Of a stretch of DNA of 64,000 nucleotides, positions 9,218 to 18,290 are shown one piece after another (positions within the stretch are counted from its first letter, which is position 1; every line of letters starts with the position of its first letter). The position numbers and the translations under genes are program-made. Origin of the DNA: CAZUNO01 sp964621445 [NCBI: Candidatus Hadarchaeota archaeon]. GTDB lineage: Archaea; CAYQAE01; CAYVLA01. The stretch is from the NCBI GenBank assembly GCA_964621445.1, contig CAZUNO010000006.1, forward strand, positions 22,011 through 86,010, in the 5' to 3' direction. The notes beneath the pieces were generated by a model. That model worked only from the letters and a program-made list of their open reading frames with translations, was not told the DNA's origin and did not search any database.

Positions 9218-10252
9218 ATGCGTAGGCTCATTATACTGATGGCGATCATTCTCCTGTTTCCGGTGGTTCACTCCGGCTCCGATCCTCTCGTGCTCGTCGG
9301 GTGTTTTGACGGTCAGAGATACCCTCCCATGTTCTGCCCCAATTACACGGGGGAGATAGCTGAGATATCGAGAGAGGCCATAAACGCCGAGCACGGCGAT
9401 GGAATTCAGGTGATGGAGGTGGGCGACTGGTTCTTTCTTCTGGACTCCCTCAACCAGCCCAACGTGATAGGAGCCGTAATCTCGGCCCGGGAGGGTCGCT
9501 ACAATCTTTCGGATCTTAAGCAAGAGGAGCTGATCGAATCATTCAAGGAAGGTCTGGGTTTGGTGGGGTTACATGCTGTTGGTCACTACACCTTCACGGA
9601 GAGAGTTGCCGAAGAGGTCTTTCCCCTAAACGGAACCAAGATCGGCACCGGTGTAATCCACCGAAATGATGTGATTACATCCAGGCATACCCATTCGAAA
9701 TATACCGAGCATCCGGTAAATGAGGGTTCGCCTGATGAGATGGAGATACCCGATTCTGGCCTGGTGTACCATGACCCGGTTCCCGACCAGGGGTGGTGGC
9801 TTCCTGACTCGGGGGAGGTAACAGTTCTCTACACCGCAACCACGGTGAGGGGAGAGGACCAGTTACCATCGATAATTGCCTATCAACATGGATCCGGGAG
9901 GTCGGTCACCTTTGGGGGACTTCGTCATATTGATGCACCAGGCCGCTACAGGCGGGACCCCGGATGGTACAACCACTCGTTAGCCATTCCCGAGGTCAGG
10001 AATCTCATTGCTAGTTCCTTGGTTTACGTGCTGGAACCATTTGCCACTGAGGATGCCCTCCAGGATCAAAGGGATGAAACCGAGCAGTATCTGGAGGAAA
10101 AGCTGGGTGATCTTGAGAGTCAGATTCAAAGAGGGCAGGAGGCGGTTAGAAGACGTGAACGTCAGGTTCTGATGCTGACCGTGGCAATAGCACTGGGTGC
10201 GGTTGTTGCTGTCGCTATCCTAGCCTACTTCGGATTTGTTAAGGGGAGTTAA
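9218..10252 (+). CDS. ThuA-like (GATase1-like) exported protein with C-terminal membrane anchor
   Basis: A 344-residue protein. A signal peptide (~20 residues) precedes a ThuA-like domain: GLVGLHAVGHY, a later HRNDVIT/H-rich stretch and a YQHGSGRSVTFGG block, typical of this class I glutamine-amidotransferase-like fold. ThuA-type proteins are linked to sugar metabolism in bacteria. The C-terminus has a ~45-residue charged coiled coil and one transmembrane helix (about 316-338), so the domain should face outward. It starts directly after the stop of the previous gene. It is architecturally similar to, but clearly diverged from, the eight-member anchored family, and resembles the protein at 54019-54996. 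Confidence 0.75.
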   Translation: MRRLIILMAIILLFPVVHSGSDPLVLVGCFDGQRYPPMFCPNYTGEIAEISREAINAEHGDGIQVMEVGDWFFLLDSLNQPNVIGAVISAREGRYNLSDLKQEELIESFKEGLGLVGLHAVGHYTFTERVAEEVFPLNGTKIGTGVIHRNDVITSRHTHSKYTEHPVNEGSPDEMEIPDSGLVYHDPVPDQGWWLPDSGEVTVLYTATTVRGEDQLPSIIAYQHGSGRSVTFGGLRHIDAPGRYRRDPGWYNHSLAIPEVRNLIASSLVYVLEPFATEDALQDQRDETEQYLEEKLGDLESQIQRGQEAVRRRERQVLMLTVAIALGAVVAVAILAYFGFVKGS

Positions 10253-10412
10253 GCAGTCCGTTTGGGCTAAAATTCTATTATAAATAATTTGGATTATATG
10301 AGTTATTATATGATCTATATCATTTAAAAAAATAATAATTAAGGAATCAGACTGGATTTACCGGAGCAGGGATCACTTGGGTTCCTGACGGTATCTCGTA
10401 TCTCGAAAACTA

Positions 10413-10420
10413 TTAATAAA
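10413..10420 (+). promoter_or_regulatory. TATA box for the URO-D-like gene at 10443
   Basis: TTAATAAA is centred 26-27 bp before the GTG at 10443, within a very A/T-rich intergenic stretch. The spacing predicts that transcription begins at the start codon itself, which supports the GTG start. A small inverted repeat (ATGAT/ATCAT, 10310-10323) lies further upstream and may be chance in A/T-rich DNA. Confidence 0.55.
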
Positions 10421-10442
10421 CAGGAATGTTCACCACCCGCCC

Positions 10443-11534
10443 GTGAATAGCAGAGGGAGATTTCGGGAGTCATTGAATTTCGGCAATCCTGACAAGGTAT
10501 CCATACCCTACTACCCTTTTGGGGCCAAGCCCTCCCTGGTCAGGAAGTGGCATGAGCAGGGATTACCCAGGGATGACTCGTATGTCAGGATACATGGTCT
10601 TGAGAATTGTGAACGTCTGCCCATCAAGTTGGGCCCCCTTCCGCGGTTCAGGGAGGAGGTTGTAAAGGAATTCGGCGATCACAAACTGGTCCGTAATTGG
10701 AAGGGCCAAATCGTGGAGGTCGAGAAAAACCCGGAGATGAATGACTACTACACCAAGAATTGGCACGATTTCCCGGTCAAGAACAGGGATGATTTTGAGG
10801 GGATGAAGTGGAGATACAACCCCAAGAGCCCGGGAATATACCCTGATTTCTGGGAGGATGTGGTCAGGTCATACGAGAACAGGAGGTACCCGGTTGGCCT
10901 GGTTATGATCTCCATGTTCTGGAAGGTCAGGGAATGGACTGGATTGAAAGGACTCTCGATCATGTTCCATAGGGATCCGGATTTGGTCCAGGATATGATG
11001 GATTTTTGGACCAGATACGTGATAATCGCCACCGAGAAAGCTCTCAGAGATATCGATGTTGATTACGTACTGATGAGTGATGACATGGCCTACAAGGGAA
11101 GGTCCATGATATCCCCGGATATGATGAGGGAGTTCATGCTTGATAACTACAGGAAATGGACCAAGCACTTCAGGGACCATGGTGTGGATATCATTATGAT
11201 GGATTCCGATGGGTATATCCACCAGATAGCTCCTGTTTGGGAAGAAGCGGGGATCAATGTCATCTGCCCCATGGAGGTTAATGCCGGAAACGACATGCTC
11301 GAGCTGCGAGAGGAGATGGGGCATGGTATGGCTTTCTTTGGCGGCATAGACAAGATGAAGATCGCCCTTGGAGGCCGAGCCCTCCGCAAGGAGTTCGAGT
11401 CCAAGGTTCCCCAGTTGACCCAGGACGGGGGTTATATACCCAACTGTGATCACCACCTGCCGCCCAACATAACCTACCCAAGGTATTGCGAGTACATCTC
11501 GCTTTTGAAGGAATACTGTGGTTGGGAGTCCTGA
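10443..11534 (+). CDS. Uroporphyrinogen-decarboxylase-like (MtaA/CmuA-type) protein
   Basis: A 363-residue cytosolic TIM-barrel protein. The opening RFRESLNFGNPDKV and the closing GGYIPNCDHHLPPNITY block are typical of the broad URO-D family that includes the corrinoid methyltransferases MtaA, MtbA and CmuA. Those enzymes hold zinc through an HxCG-type motif in the barrel. At the equivalent place this protein reads MDSDGY, so the usual zinc ligands are missing. The metal site, and hence methyl transfer, is therefore uncertain. Haem-pathway decarboxylation is unlikely. It resembles the copy at 61958 more than that at 26097. It stands alone with its own promoter between ThuA-like and glycosidase-like genes, so a role in sugar or aromatic methyl metabolism is only a guess. 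Confidence 0.8.
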   Translation: MNSRGRFRESLNFGNPDKVSIPYYPFGAKPSLVRKWHEQGLPRDDSYVRIHGLENCERLPIKLGPLPRFREEVVKEFGDHKLVRNWKGQIVEVEKNPEMNDYYTKNWHDFPVKNRDDFEGMKWRYNPKSPGIYPDFWEDVVRSYENRRYPVGLVMISMFWKVREWTGLKGLSIMFHRDPDLVQDMMDFWTRYVIIATEKALRDIDVDYVLMSDDMAYKGRSMISPDMMREFMLDNYRKWTKHFRDHGVDIIMMDSDGYIHQIAPVWEEAGINVICPMEVNAGNDMLELREEMGHGMAFFGGIDKMKIALGGRALRKEFESKVPQLTQDGGYIPNCDHHLPPNITYPRYCEYISLLKEYCGWES

Positions 11535-11747
11535 TTGACCTAATCCCCATTTGGGTGTCCATTATTGGTAGGGATTTGGAGATCACCCGGGAAATGCATG
11601 GATATGAGTTTCGGGTTTTCCTTCCACCTATAATGGTTCAGATGCGATTTGAGATAGGGCGGGCTTTCTGGCATATCATGTCATTTTAAATTAAATTTTC
11701 CTCTTTCTGATCAAACGTTAAGATAACATCGAAAAACGACAAAACCA

Positions 11748-11757
11748 CTTTATTTTC
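11748..11757 (+). promoter_or_regulatory. TATA-like box upstream of the putative RNA
   Basis: CTTTATTTTC is centred about 25-26 bp before 11777, where the 5' arm of the long inverted repeat begins, and an A-rich stretch precedes it. The spacing fits an archaeal promoter that would start the transcript exactly at the stem. Confidence 0.4.
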
Positions 11758-11776
11758 ATAACAAAATAGTATTTAC

Positions 11777-11879
11777 AGATCCCAAGAAAGTTGCGGTCGG
11801 CTTTCAATATAGGACATATCATAGGGGAATATGGGGTTCTTCTCAGGCAACCTCTTTTTTGCCGTTCTTCTTGGGATCT
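11777..11879 (+). ncRNA. Candidate structured small RNA
   Basis: The 12 bases AGATCCCAAGAA (11777-11788) are perfectly complementary to TTCTTGGGATCT (11868-11879) and would close a ~103-nt RNA. Inside, GTTGC (11790-11794) can pair with GCAAC (11847-11851), and CATAT (11815-11819) with ATATG (11829-11833). CGGC (11798-11801) could pair with GCCG (11861-11864), which would make a pseudoknot. A TATA-like box lies 26 bp before the first arm, and a T-rich run follows the second arm. I recognise no known RNA family. Structure and expression are inference. Confidence 0.4.
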
Positions 11880-11920
11880 ATTTTCCCTTCACGGGTCATT
11901 ACTTTTCGGGGCCATGGACA

Positions 11921-11930
11921 ATATAAAATA
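11921..11930 (+). promoter_or_regulatory. TATA box for the gene at 11966
   Basis: ATATAAAATA gives a predicted transcription start near 11952, shortly before the TTG at 11966. It shows that the following gene has its own promoter, separate from the putative RNA upstream. Confidence 0.55.
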
Positions 11931-11965
11931 ATGAATCAAGTGGTAGGTTTCCCTAGCGTGGTTCG

Positions 11966-14068
11966 TTGACGGGAGAATATCCGGATTTTGAAACCTACCT
12001 GGTTCGGTGGTGGGGAACCAAGGGATCCAAGATGAGCAGACCCATCTACAGGGTAGCAGATATCTATAACGGGAGTGCCAAGATACGTTTTGCGGCCATC
12101 CCCGGTCGTCCCCTGGGCAACTACTCCCTTCCCTACTGGCCCGTAAGGAGCTTCATTTCCTGCATCAATCCACCCGCCGAACTTCCCCAGGTCATTACCC
12201 TGGGTACGAAGGAAAGGCAGGAAAGGATATATTTCCGTAATGGGAGCAAGGCACATTCCCATTCCCTGAGGGAGGATTGGGATGGTATTGATTTTGAGGT
12301 GGCGAGAGGGGAGGATACGGTTGCCCTGAAGGCCACCAATTACGGGAGCGAGAGCCCCATTCTAATCGAAAACTTCCTTTCCCTTGAGGGAGACAGCCCG
12401 AGGGCGGTTTTTCACACCCGTGCGACCAATAAAACTGAGGAGACGATTCCGGGCGCCAGGATGGCGACCAGATTTTGCCAGGATTTCAACTGGAGCCATT
12501 TCGGCCAGTCCTCGGGGGATTATTACTGGGAACTCAAATCAGGTGCCGGCGAATCCAGGTCATTCTACGCGTTTTCCTCCGGAATGAAGCGAGGATTTGA
12601 GTTCCTATCTGCCAAGGATTGCCAGCTAGCATACGAAGTGGAAGGTCCAGGGCACGAGTGGTCGGTTGAACTTTCCCATACCGCCATGGACCTGGCTCCA
12701 GGTGAGTCCATAGGGTATCGATACACGATCTCCTGGCTGGATAGGATTCCAGAATCAGTGAGCAACCGACCTGGCCCGACATCCATCGACCCGGCGGTCC
12801 TCAATTACCGGCGGAAAAGACCAGGGGTTTACAGGAAACCGGAATTGGTTGAGCAGGGGATCGGCATTCAAAACATGTTTGCCGAAATTTGGGTGCCCAA
12901 GGCGAGGGGGCTCAATTTGAGATACGATTTCCCGGAGGGGTTGGAGGACCTGGAAACCCTGGCTGGGTGGGGGTGCAATCTCCTGATAACCGATTTGGGT
13001 GAGGCGGAACAGACCCGGACCATGATCCGTAAGGCACATGAATTAGGAATGAAGGCCTATGTGCAAGGGCGAGGCAATTTTGCATCGGGCCCTCCCCATT
13101 TCGATGAATTAAGAAAGGGCGGATTGAAATCCCCGGAAATTCCGGACGGGTTTGGCCAGGATGAGGATCACTATTACTGGTCCTCGGTTGATCCCCTGTT
13201 TGATTTCAAGGATATTTTCGAAAAAAAGAGGAGTGCAGCGACCCAGGAGGAAAGCGTAAGGTATTGGAGCAGGTGCTTCTTACAGAAGTGGAGGATGATT
13301 CGGGAGGAGGTTAGGGACATAAATCCGGAACCAGGCGTGTGGTTCTACACCCCCACCCCGGGCATCGCCCACGTGGACCCTCTGGATTACTATGACGTAT
13401 TTATGGATGAGGTCGGAAAGCTGGGAGAGGACCTGACCGTATTTCCATTTTATTACGGCGTGGAATACGATCAAGTCCAGTACATGATACGAAGATGGAA
13501 GGACCACGGCCTACCCATGGTGGTATTTCTGCCCATGCGGGATTTCATGACCAGGCCTGGCCAGTTTTTCAGATCCATAACGGCAGCCAGGAGGGGTGGA
13601 GCAGATGGCACCTGTGGATTCTCTTTCAGCGTTAGTGCCTGCGACCCAGGACAGGATTGGCAGTGGAAATCTGTTATGCTGGCGGCGCAGGCCAACTTCC
13701 CGACCCCGGAGATGAGGGCCCTAGTAAATATCGAGGAACCGGCCCGCCTGGTTGAGGCACTCGCAGCAAGGAGATTGGTTTTAGATCGCCGGTTTCCGGA
13801 AAAGGTAGAGACCAGACTGGATGAACTACTGCCAAATGGTGCTGAGAAGAAAGATCACCGGGTTAAGGGCGGGCTTGAGGTCAAGATAAAGGAGGAGGAC
13901 CCGGGTACTCGCATTCCTGCAATTGATTCTGGAAAAGGGATGATCGCCATGAAGGGAGAATCAGTAGTTCTCAGTGGCGGTAGTCAGTGTGCCCTGGACG
14001 CCTCCTACCGCTTACTGGTGAGGTATGCCCTGTTAGCGGAAGCTGAGCTCAGTGGAATCTATTCTTGA
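11966..14068 (+). CDS. Putative glycosidase-like protein (N-terminal beta domain plus TIM-barrel-like domain)
   Basis: A 700-residue cytosolic protein with no signal peptide; family not recognised with certainty. Residues ~20-270 look beta-rich, like the sandwich that precedes many glycosidase barrels. Residues ~290-600 contain barrel-like repeats: FAEIWVPKARG, a LITDLGEAEQTRTMIRKAHE segment, GMKAYVQGRGN, GVWFYTPTPG, DLTVFPFYYG and PMVVFLPMRD. Acidic residues at strand ends could be catalytic but cannot be assigned. The C-terminal ~110 residues resemble the small alpha/beta domain that accompanies some glycosidases. TTG 11966 is given; ATG 12032 is an alternative start. Downstream genes (DUF1080, oxidoreductase, heparinase-like) support a role in glycan breakdown. 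Confidence 0.6.
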   Translation: MTGEYPDFETYLVRWWGTKGSKMSRPIYRVADIYNGSAKIRFAAIPGRPLGNYSLPYWPVRSFISCINPPAELPQVITLGTKERQERIYFRNGSKAHSHSLREDWDGIDFEVARGEDTVALKATNYGSESPILIENFLSLEGDSPRAVFHTRATNKTEETIPGARMATRFCQDFNWSHFGQSSGDYYWELKSGAGESRSFYAFSSGMKRGFEFLSAKDCQLAYEVEGPGHEWSVELSHTAMDLAPGESIGYRYTISWLDRIPESVSNRPGPTSIDPAVLNYRRKRPGVYRKPELVEQGIGIQNMFAEIWVPKARGLNLRYDFPEGLEDLETLAGWGCNLLITDLGEAEQTRTMIRKAHELGMKAYVQGRGNFASGPPHFDELRKGGLKSPEIPDGFGQDEDHYYWSSVDPLFDFKDIFEKKRSAATQEESVRYWSRCFLQKWRMIREEVRDINPEPGVWFYTPTPGIAHVDPLDYYDVFMDEVGKLGEDLTVFPFYYGVEYDQVQYMIRRWKDHGLPMVVFLPMRDFMTRPGQFFRSITAARRGGADGTCGFSFSVSACDPGQDWQWKSVMLAAQANFPTPEMRALVNIEEPARLVEALAARRLVLDRRFPEKVETRLDELLPNGAEKKDHRVKGGLEVKIKEEDPGTRIPAIDSGKGMIAMKGESVVLSGGSQCALDASYRLLVRYALLAEAELSGIYS

Positions 14069-14110
14069 CCCCAGTTGGGGTGTAAACTAGGTTGTTGCTC
14101 CAATCGAGCT

Positions 14111-14755
14111 CTAGTACTTGTCGGCGCCCTTAAGGGGAAGCTCAACGAGCCAGACATTTCGGTACTTCACCGGGTTTCCGTGGTCCTGAAGGAGCAGTGG
14201 ACCTGGTTCGTCTATCCTATCATCGATTGCTCCGCCGGTTGGCCCCTGAACCTCGGTGTTGTTCTGTATAACCACGCCGTTTTGAAGGACGCTCACCCGG
14301 GCCTGACTCTCGACATTGCCCGAATCGGCCAATCGGGGTGCCTTGAAAATGATGTCGTAGGTCTGCCACTTTAGAGGTGGCTTGCAGGCGTTAACTAGGG
14401 GTGCAAATTGATCGTATACTGCGCCACAATCTCCCCTGCCCGGGACCTCAATGCCGTATGAGTCGAGAACCTGAATCTCGTAACGTCCCTGTAGATAGAC
14501 CCCGCTGTTCCCCTTAGCCTGACCGGTGGCCTCGGGCATGTCCGGTTCCATCCATTCAAGATGAAGTCTGAAATCGGCAAATTTATCCTCGGTAACTATA
14601 TCTCCGGTACCCTTGACCACTGTCATCGTTTCATCGGAGATCTTCCATCCGGCGGCTTCCCCTTCTCGGGTGTGCCAGTTGTCCAAATCCTTTCCGTTAA
14701 ACAGGACCTTTGCCTCCGCGGGAGGCTTCAGGCCCAGCGACATGTCGGAAACCAT
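14111..14755 (-). CDS. DUF1080 family protein (3-keto-disaccharide hydrolase type)
   Basis: A 214-residue single-domain protein of the DUF1080 concanavalin-like fold: LFNGKDLDNWHTREG at the start, then GNSGVYLQGRYEIQVLDSYG, then a WQTYDI block and an NGVVIQNN segment ending with PVKYRNVWL. All these are hallmark blocks of the family. Members in bacteria act on 3-keto sugars or other glycosides, usually after export; this copy has no clear signal peptide. It is convergent with the glycosidase-like gene and divergent from the FAD oxidoreductase at 14866, which could supply keto-sugars. That functional link is inference. Confidence 0.85.
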   Translation of the reverse strand: MVSDMSLGLKPPAEAKVLFNGKDLDNWHTREGEAAGWKISDETMTVVKGTGDIVTEDKFADFRLHLEWMEPDMPEATGQAKGNSGVYLQGRYEIQVLDSYGIEVPGRGDCGAVYDQFAPLVNACKPPLKWQTYDIIFKAPRLADSGNVESQARVSVLQNGVVIQNNTEVQGPTGGAIDDRIDEPGPLLLQDHGNPVKYRNVWLVELPLKGADKY

Positions 14756-14865
14756 AACTATCCCGGATTGGTGGGTTGGTAGGCTTTCTTAAATGTGAAT
14801 GGCGTTCAGATCTGGGAAAAAGGTTAAGAGCATTACCAAGTGGTTTGGAAGGGAGACAGGTATCA

Positions 14866-16302
14866 ATGCCAAAAACGGTTCGAGAGTCGACGCGGGATAT
14901 CCAGGTCCTGGATCAATGCGATGTGTTGGTTGCCGGTGGCGGCGTCTCCGGATGTGCGGCTGCAATTTCATCAGCTAGGGCCGGGGCGGACACCGTATTG
15001 GTGGAGAGGAATGGGTGCCTTGGCGGAGTGGCCACGGCAACCCTGATGGCCAACATCGGCAACCTCTTCCTGACAGGGAGTGGCAAAAGGGTGATCAGGG
15101 GTTTCGCGGGGGAACTCGTCGATAGATTGGTAGAGGTGGGTGCCGCATCTCCGGGATGGGAACACCGGGATGTACCCGGGTGCGTGATCGATTCCGAACG
15201 GCTCAAGATAGTCCTCTCCGAGATGCTTGAATCCGAGGGGGTCAGGATTCTAACCCATTCACTGGCCACACGTCCCCTTATGGAAGGGAGATCAGTAAAG
15301 GGCGTCTTTGTGGAGAGCAAGTCCGGTAGACATGCCATTCTTTCCGGATGCACGGTTGACGCCTCGGGGGAGGCCGACCTGGCCTTCAGATCCGGTGCGG
15401 AGGTTACCATGGACGGGGGTAGCGCCAGCATTCTGTTCAAGATGGGGAGGGTTGATATCGATGCCTTGGTTGATTTCCTCTCTAGGGACTCGGATGGCTT
15501 CCCTGACGGGAAGGACTGGGTAAAGGACCTTGAAACCTTCGTTTCTAACTGGAAGGAGAGGGGGGTACTATTCTTTCCTCACGGTGGTGGTCAGGAATGG
15601 AGGTTTCTCCAGGATGTCATATCCTCCTCCGGATTCCAGACCCAGGATGGTCCAGCCTATTCACTGGACGCGGTAGGCATGTATGCCCCACGGGGAGATG
15701 GCTGTGTGGTAATCAATTCGAACTTCTACAAAATCGAGAGGCTGGAGATAACCGAGCTTTCGGATTTTGAGCTTCATGCCCAGAAGATGTGCTACAAGGT
15801 GGGGGATTTTCTCAAACGAAATGTTCCGGGGTTCTCGGACAGCTATGTTTCGCATGTGGGAGTGGACCTGGGCATAAGGACCAGCAGAGCAATTGTGGGC
15901 CGTAAATCTCTTCACCAGGACCAGGTCCGGGATACGGATGGCCCGTGGCTCTGTGATGATGCCATGGGGGTGATGCCGGTGCGGGACCCGGAAAGGAAGA
16001 GCGGCGAATTTTTCCGTGACTACACCCATGACGTACCGTTCGGGATCACAGTTCCAATTGGCGTGGATAATCTATTGGTGGGAAGCGCCAAAAGTGTTGA
16101 TACTCAACCAAGAGGCTTGATAAGGGGAATGACCGGGTGCATGATATGTGGGCAAGCCACGGGAACGGCCTGCGCATTGGCCGCTCTCAGCGACGAAAGC
16201 CCGGGTGAGGTGGAGATCAGGGATCTTCAGGAAGCCCTCCTGAAACAGGGAGTCTATCTCGGTGGCCAGGAGAGATTAATGGACCTGGGTCTTGGCGCCT
16301 GA
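14866..16302 (+). CDS. FAD-dependent oxidoreductase
   Basis: A 478-residue protein. The dinucleotide-binding motif VAGGGVSGCAAAISSARAG with the following VLVERNGCLGG block (residues ~20-60) places it in the FAD-dependent oxidoreductase family (FAD_oxidored, thiazole-biosynthesis/succinate-dehydrogenase-like fold). SGEADLAFRSGAEV and a C-terminal GMTGCMICGQATGTA block, which completes the FAD site, are typical. No signal peptide. I place the start at ATG 14866, preceded by an AGG-rich stretch, rather than the longer frame from 14776, because the extra leader is non-conserved in appearance. Such proteins often neighbour heparinase and DUF1080 genes in sugar-degradation clusters; the substrate is unknown. 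It converges on the heparinase-like gene. Confidence 0.82.
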   Translation: MPKTVRESTRDIQVLDQCDVLVAGGGVSGCAAAISSARAGADTVLVERNGCLGGVATATLMANIGNLFLTGSGKRVIRGFAGELVDRLVEVGAASPGWEHRDVPGCVIDSERLKIVLSEMLESEGVRILTHSLATRPLMEGRSVKGVFVESKSGRHAILSGCTVDASGEADLAFRSGAEVTMDGGSASILFKMGRVDIDALVDFLSRDSDGFPDGKDWVKDLETFVSNWKERGVLFFPHGGGQEWRFLQDVISSSGFQTQDGPAYSLDAVGMYAPRGDGCVVINSNFYKIERLEITELSDFELHAQKMCYKVGDFLKRNVPGFSDSYVSHVGVDLGIRTSRAIVGRKSLHQDQVRDTDGPWLCDDAMGVMPVRDPERKSGEFFRDYTHDVPFGITVPIGVDNLLVGSAKSVDTQPRGLIRGMTGCMICGQATGTACALAALSDESPGEVEIRDLQEALLKQGVYLGGQERLMDLGLGA

Positions 16303-16309
16303 ATCGGGC

Positions 16310-18148
16310 TCAGTCAACGGGCTCTATTCGGAGAATTAGAGAGGCCTGGCCGTCCTGGACGGGCACGCTGAATAGGCTTCTTTTCACCGGTTGTGAGAAA
16401 TGATCATCCTCCACATCCCTCTCCTCGGTCTTGATTTCGACCTCGCCCTGGGATTCGACCTTAAGGATCCTGCTACCCTCGTCTATAAGTATTGATTTGC
16501 CCGGGGTCTTGGATATATTGCAGAAGCTGTGAACTGGTATTACCATACTTCCCTTCTGACTCTTGGAGAGCAGTTTGTCATGGATAACGATGGACCCCTT
16601 ATCGGTGCTCCTTCGGAAGGATAGCTTCCTGACCAGCCTCTCGATGCCTGCCTCTTCCGGGTAGGCCCGCGTCAAATTCATTGATAGCACGTCCTCATGG
16701 TTTGTGAAGCTCTGCTCCAGGATGGTGGCCCGATGGTCCCTGCCCCTTTCCTGCTGGCATCCGTTTACATGGGGAACATTGTGGAAAGCGGACATTATGA
16801 CCGGCTTTTGATATCTTCCCTCGCCGAAATAGTCCTTGGTGTAGGTTCCCTTGCCAAGGTCGATTATCATTGCCTTGTCATCAAGGGCCACGATGAAGTT
16901 ACCCACATCATTGTGGTTATGGCTCTCGCCGTTATTTCCTCCCTTGGCAGCTAGAACCAAACCTGGTTTTTTAGAGGACTTGGCCCTGCTTATCATCCAT
17001 TGACGACCAGAAAGGTAGACACGTCTCTCGGGCTTCCAGGTTTCCGGGGATGTCTCGGCGGGCATCCAGATTAGATCCCGTATATTGGTAACGTATCTAA
17101 ATGGCTCCAGGTCGTATTGGTACTCCGCGAATCCACGTACGTCAGCGGCACCGGTCTTCTTGGAGAGGTAATGGAGGAGGGGAACGTGGTATCCTACCTG
17201 TTGTGGACAATCGGAGAAGTTAGCAACCGTTTTCCCGGAAAAAGTCACCCTTTGGGGAAATCTGGCTATTCCCCTGAGTTCATCTGCCCTCAGAAGGGAC
17301 AATTTCCCGCCCGTTGCAGATTCCAGTAGATAAGATAGCCAGGCGAAGTTAACCATACCGTAGTTCCAGTAGCTTGCGCCCTCGTCACAGCCGCCGTCAT
17401 TCCCGAAGGAGTCCAGGAAGAGGTTCATGGACTGCATTGATTTCTCGATCATTCTTGCCAATCTATCCCGGTCCCTTAGAAGGATCAGGGCCGAACCCAC
17501 GACCCCGCAGTTACAAACGGCGGCCCAATTGTTGACCTCGCCGTTTCTGCCCTGGCCGAATAGCCAGGGGAAATCATCCCTCTCCAGAAATGGTTTCCAG
17601 CATCTTCTTTTGATCTCGTCCACGACCCTTTCCCTGATCATGGGATGTTCTTCGCAGAGAACTGGGTCCATGACGTGCAGACACTCGGCAAGGGTCAGGG
17701 CCGTTCCGGCTGACACCAGATCTACCCACTGGATGTTCTTGTATTTAGGCAGTTTCGTCCGGCTATGAGCGGGTATCACCCAGCTGCTTTCCTCGCATAT
17801 TGCCCATATTCGATCCATAATGGAGTCAAGAAAAGTGCCGTCTCGACCGGAACACTCGGCCATTACCAGGGTGCGCAAATTCCCGCGTCTCTTTCCGGCC
17901 ATTCCGTCGTGGGGTTGCCTGTTTCCGGTGCGAAAGTAGGAGAGATAGGAGGTTACCGGTATCATCTCAAGGGGTTCTTCAAGCAACCCTTCTGCCCTGG
18001 CCTGAAGGCGATCTCTCTGCAGATCCAAACGCGGGTTATCCAGGAGCAGGTTCCATCCATGTTCATCCGTATAACGGGGTATGGGATCCGAAGGTTCGGT
18101 TTCATTCAGGATCTGGCTTACCTGAGCCTTGTCCGGTTCCTCTAGCAT
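16310..18148 (-). CDS. Heparinase II/III-like polysaccharide-degrading protein
   Basis: A ~612-residue protein. The N-terminal half is alpha-helical, as in the (alpha/alpha)-toroid of polysaccharide lyases. The C-terminal beta domain starts near the block GNNGESHNHNDVGNF, followed by MIIDLGKGTYT and FHNVPHVNG, the hallmark of heparinase II/III family proteins. The HNHND histidines are likely active-site or metal-binding residues. No signal peptide is seen, so it probably acts on imported oligosaccharides. The ATG at 18148 is chosen because a TATA box at 18179-18187 predicts transcription starting near 18156; ATG 18172 is a longer alternative. It ends 7 bp from the convergent oxidoreductase gene. 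Confidence 0.85.
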   Translation of the reverse strand: MLEEPDKAQVSQILNETEPSDPIPRYTDEHGWNLLLDNPRLDLQRDRLQARAEGLLEEPLEMIPVTSYLSYFRTGNRQPHDGMAGKRRGNLRTLVMAECSGRDGTFLDSIMDRIWAICEESSWVIPAHSRTKLPKYKNIQWVDLVSAGTALTLAECLHVMDPVLCEEHPMIRERVVDEIKRRCWKPFLERDDFPWLFGQGRNGEVNNWAAVCNCGVVGSALILLRDRDRLARMIEKSMQSMNLFLDSFGNDGGCDEGASYWNYGMVNFAWLSYLLESATGGKLSLLRADELRGIARFPQRVTFSGKTVANFSDCPQQVGYHVPLLHYLSKKTGAADVRGFAEYQYDLEPFRYVTNIRDLIWMPAETSPETWKPERRVYLSGRQWMISRAKSSKKPGLVLAAKGGNNGESHNHNDVGNFIVALDDKAMIIDLGKGTYTKDYFGEGRYQKPVIMSAFHNVPHVNGCQQERGRDHRATILEQSFTNHEDVLSMNLTRAYPEEAGIERLVRKLSFRRSTDKGSIVIHDKLLSKSQKGSMVIPVHSFCNISKTPGKSILIDEGSRILKVESQGEVEIKTEERDVEDDHFSQPVKRSLFSVPVQDGQASLILRIEPVD

Positions 18149-18178
18149 GGAAAAACCAACCTGTGCCCACATGGCGAA

Positions 18179-18187
18179 GTATATAAC
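18179..18187 (-). promoter_or_regulatory. TATA box for the heparinase-like gene
   Basis: GTTATATAC on the minus strand is centred about 27 bp before position 18156. This places the transcription start just upstream of the ATG at 18148. Confidence 0.45.
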
Positions 18188-18290
18188 AGTTAGGGCCGAG
18201 GAGGGGGCTTCGGGAGCATGGTGGAGGTACTGCCTGAACTCGGGGGAAAGAACATGCTATCAGGTTAGGAATGATTCGAGGTGAGATGGA

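Larger units (their letters stand above)
11535..11965 (+). other. Intergenic region, 431 bp, containing a possible small RNA gene
   Basis: A/T-rich from 11690 to 11770. It contains a TATA-like element (11748-11757), a 12-bp perfect inverted repeat enclosing ~80 nt (11777-11879), and a second TATA box (11921-11930) for the following gene. No protein-coding stretch is convincing. Confidence 0.5.

Noticed and set aside
10310-10323. Inverted repeat ATGAT/ATCAT upstream of the URO-D-like gene.
   Set aside because: Arms are short and the surrounding DNA is very A/T-rich, so it may well be chance; it is too far from the TATA box for a typical operator.
10869-11456. 195-codon open frame on the minus strand inside the URO-D-like gene.
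   Set aside because: It is fully antisense to a conserved protein and has no recognisable motif or ribosome-binding site.
11486-11689. 67-codon plus-strand frame after the URO-D-like gene.
   Set aside because: It overlaps the gene end, has no ribosome-binding site and its composition does not look coding.
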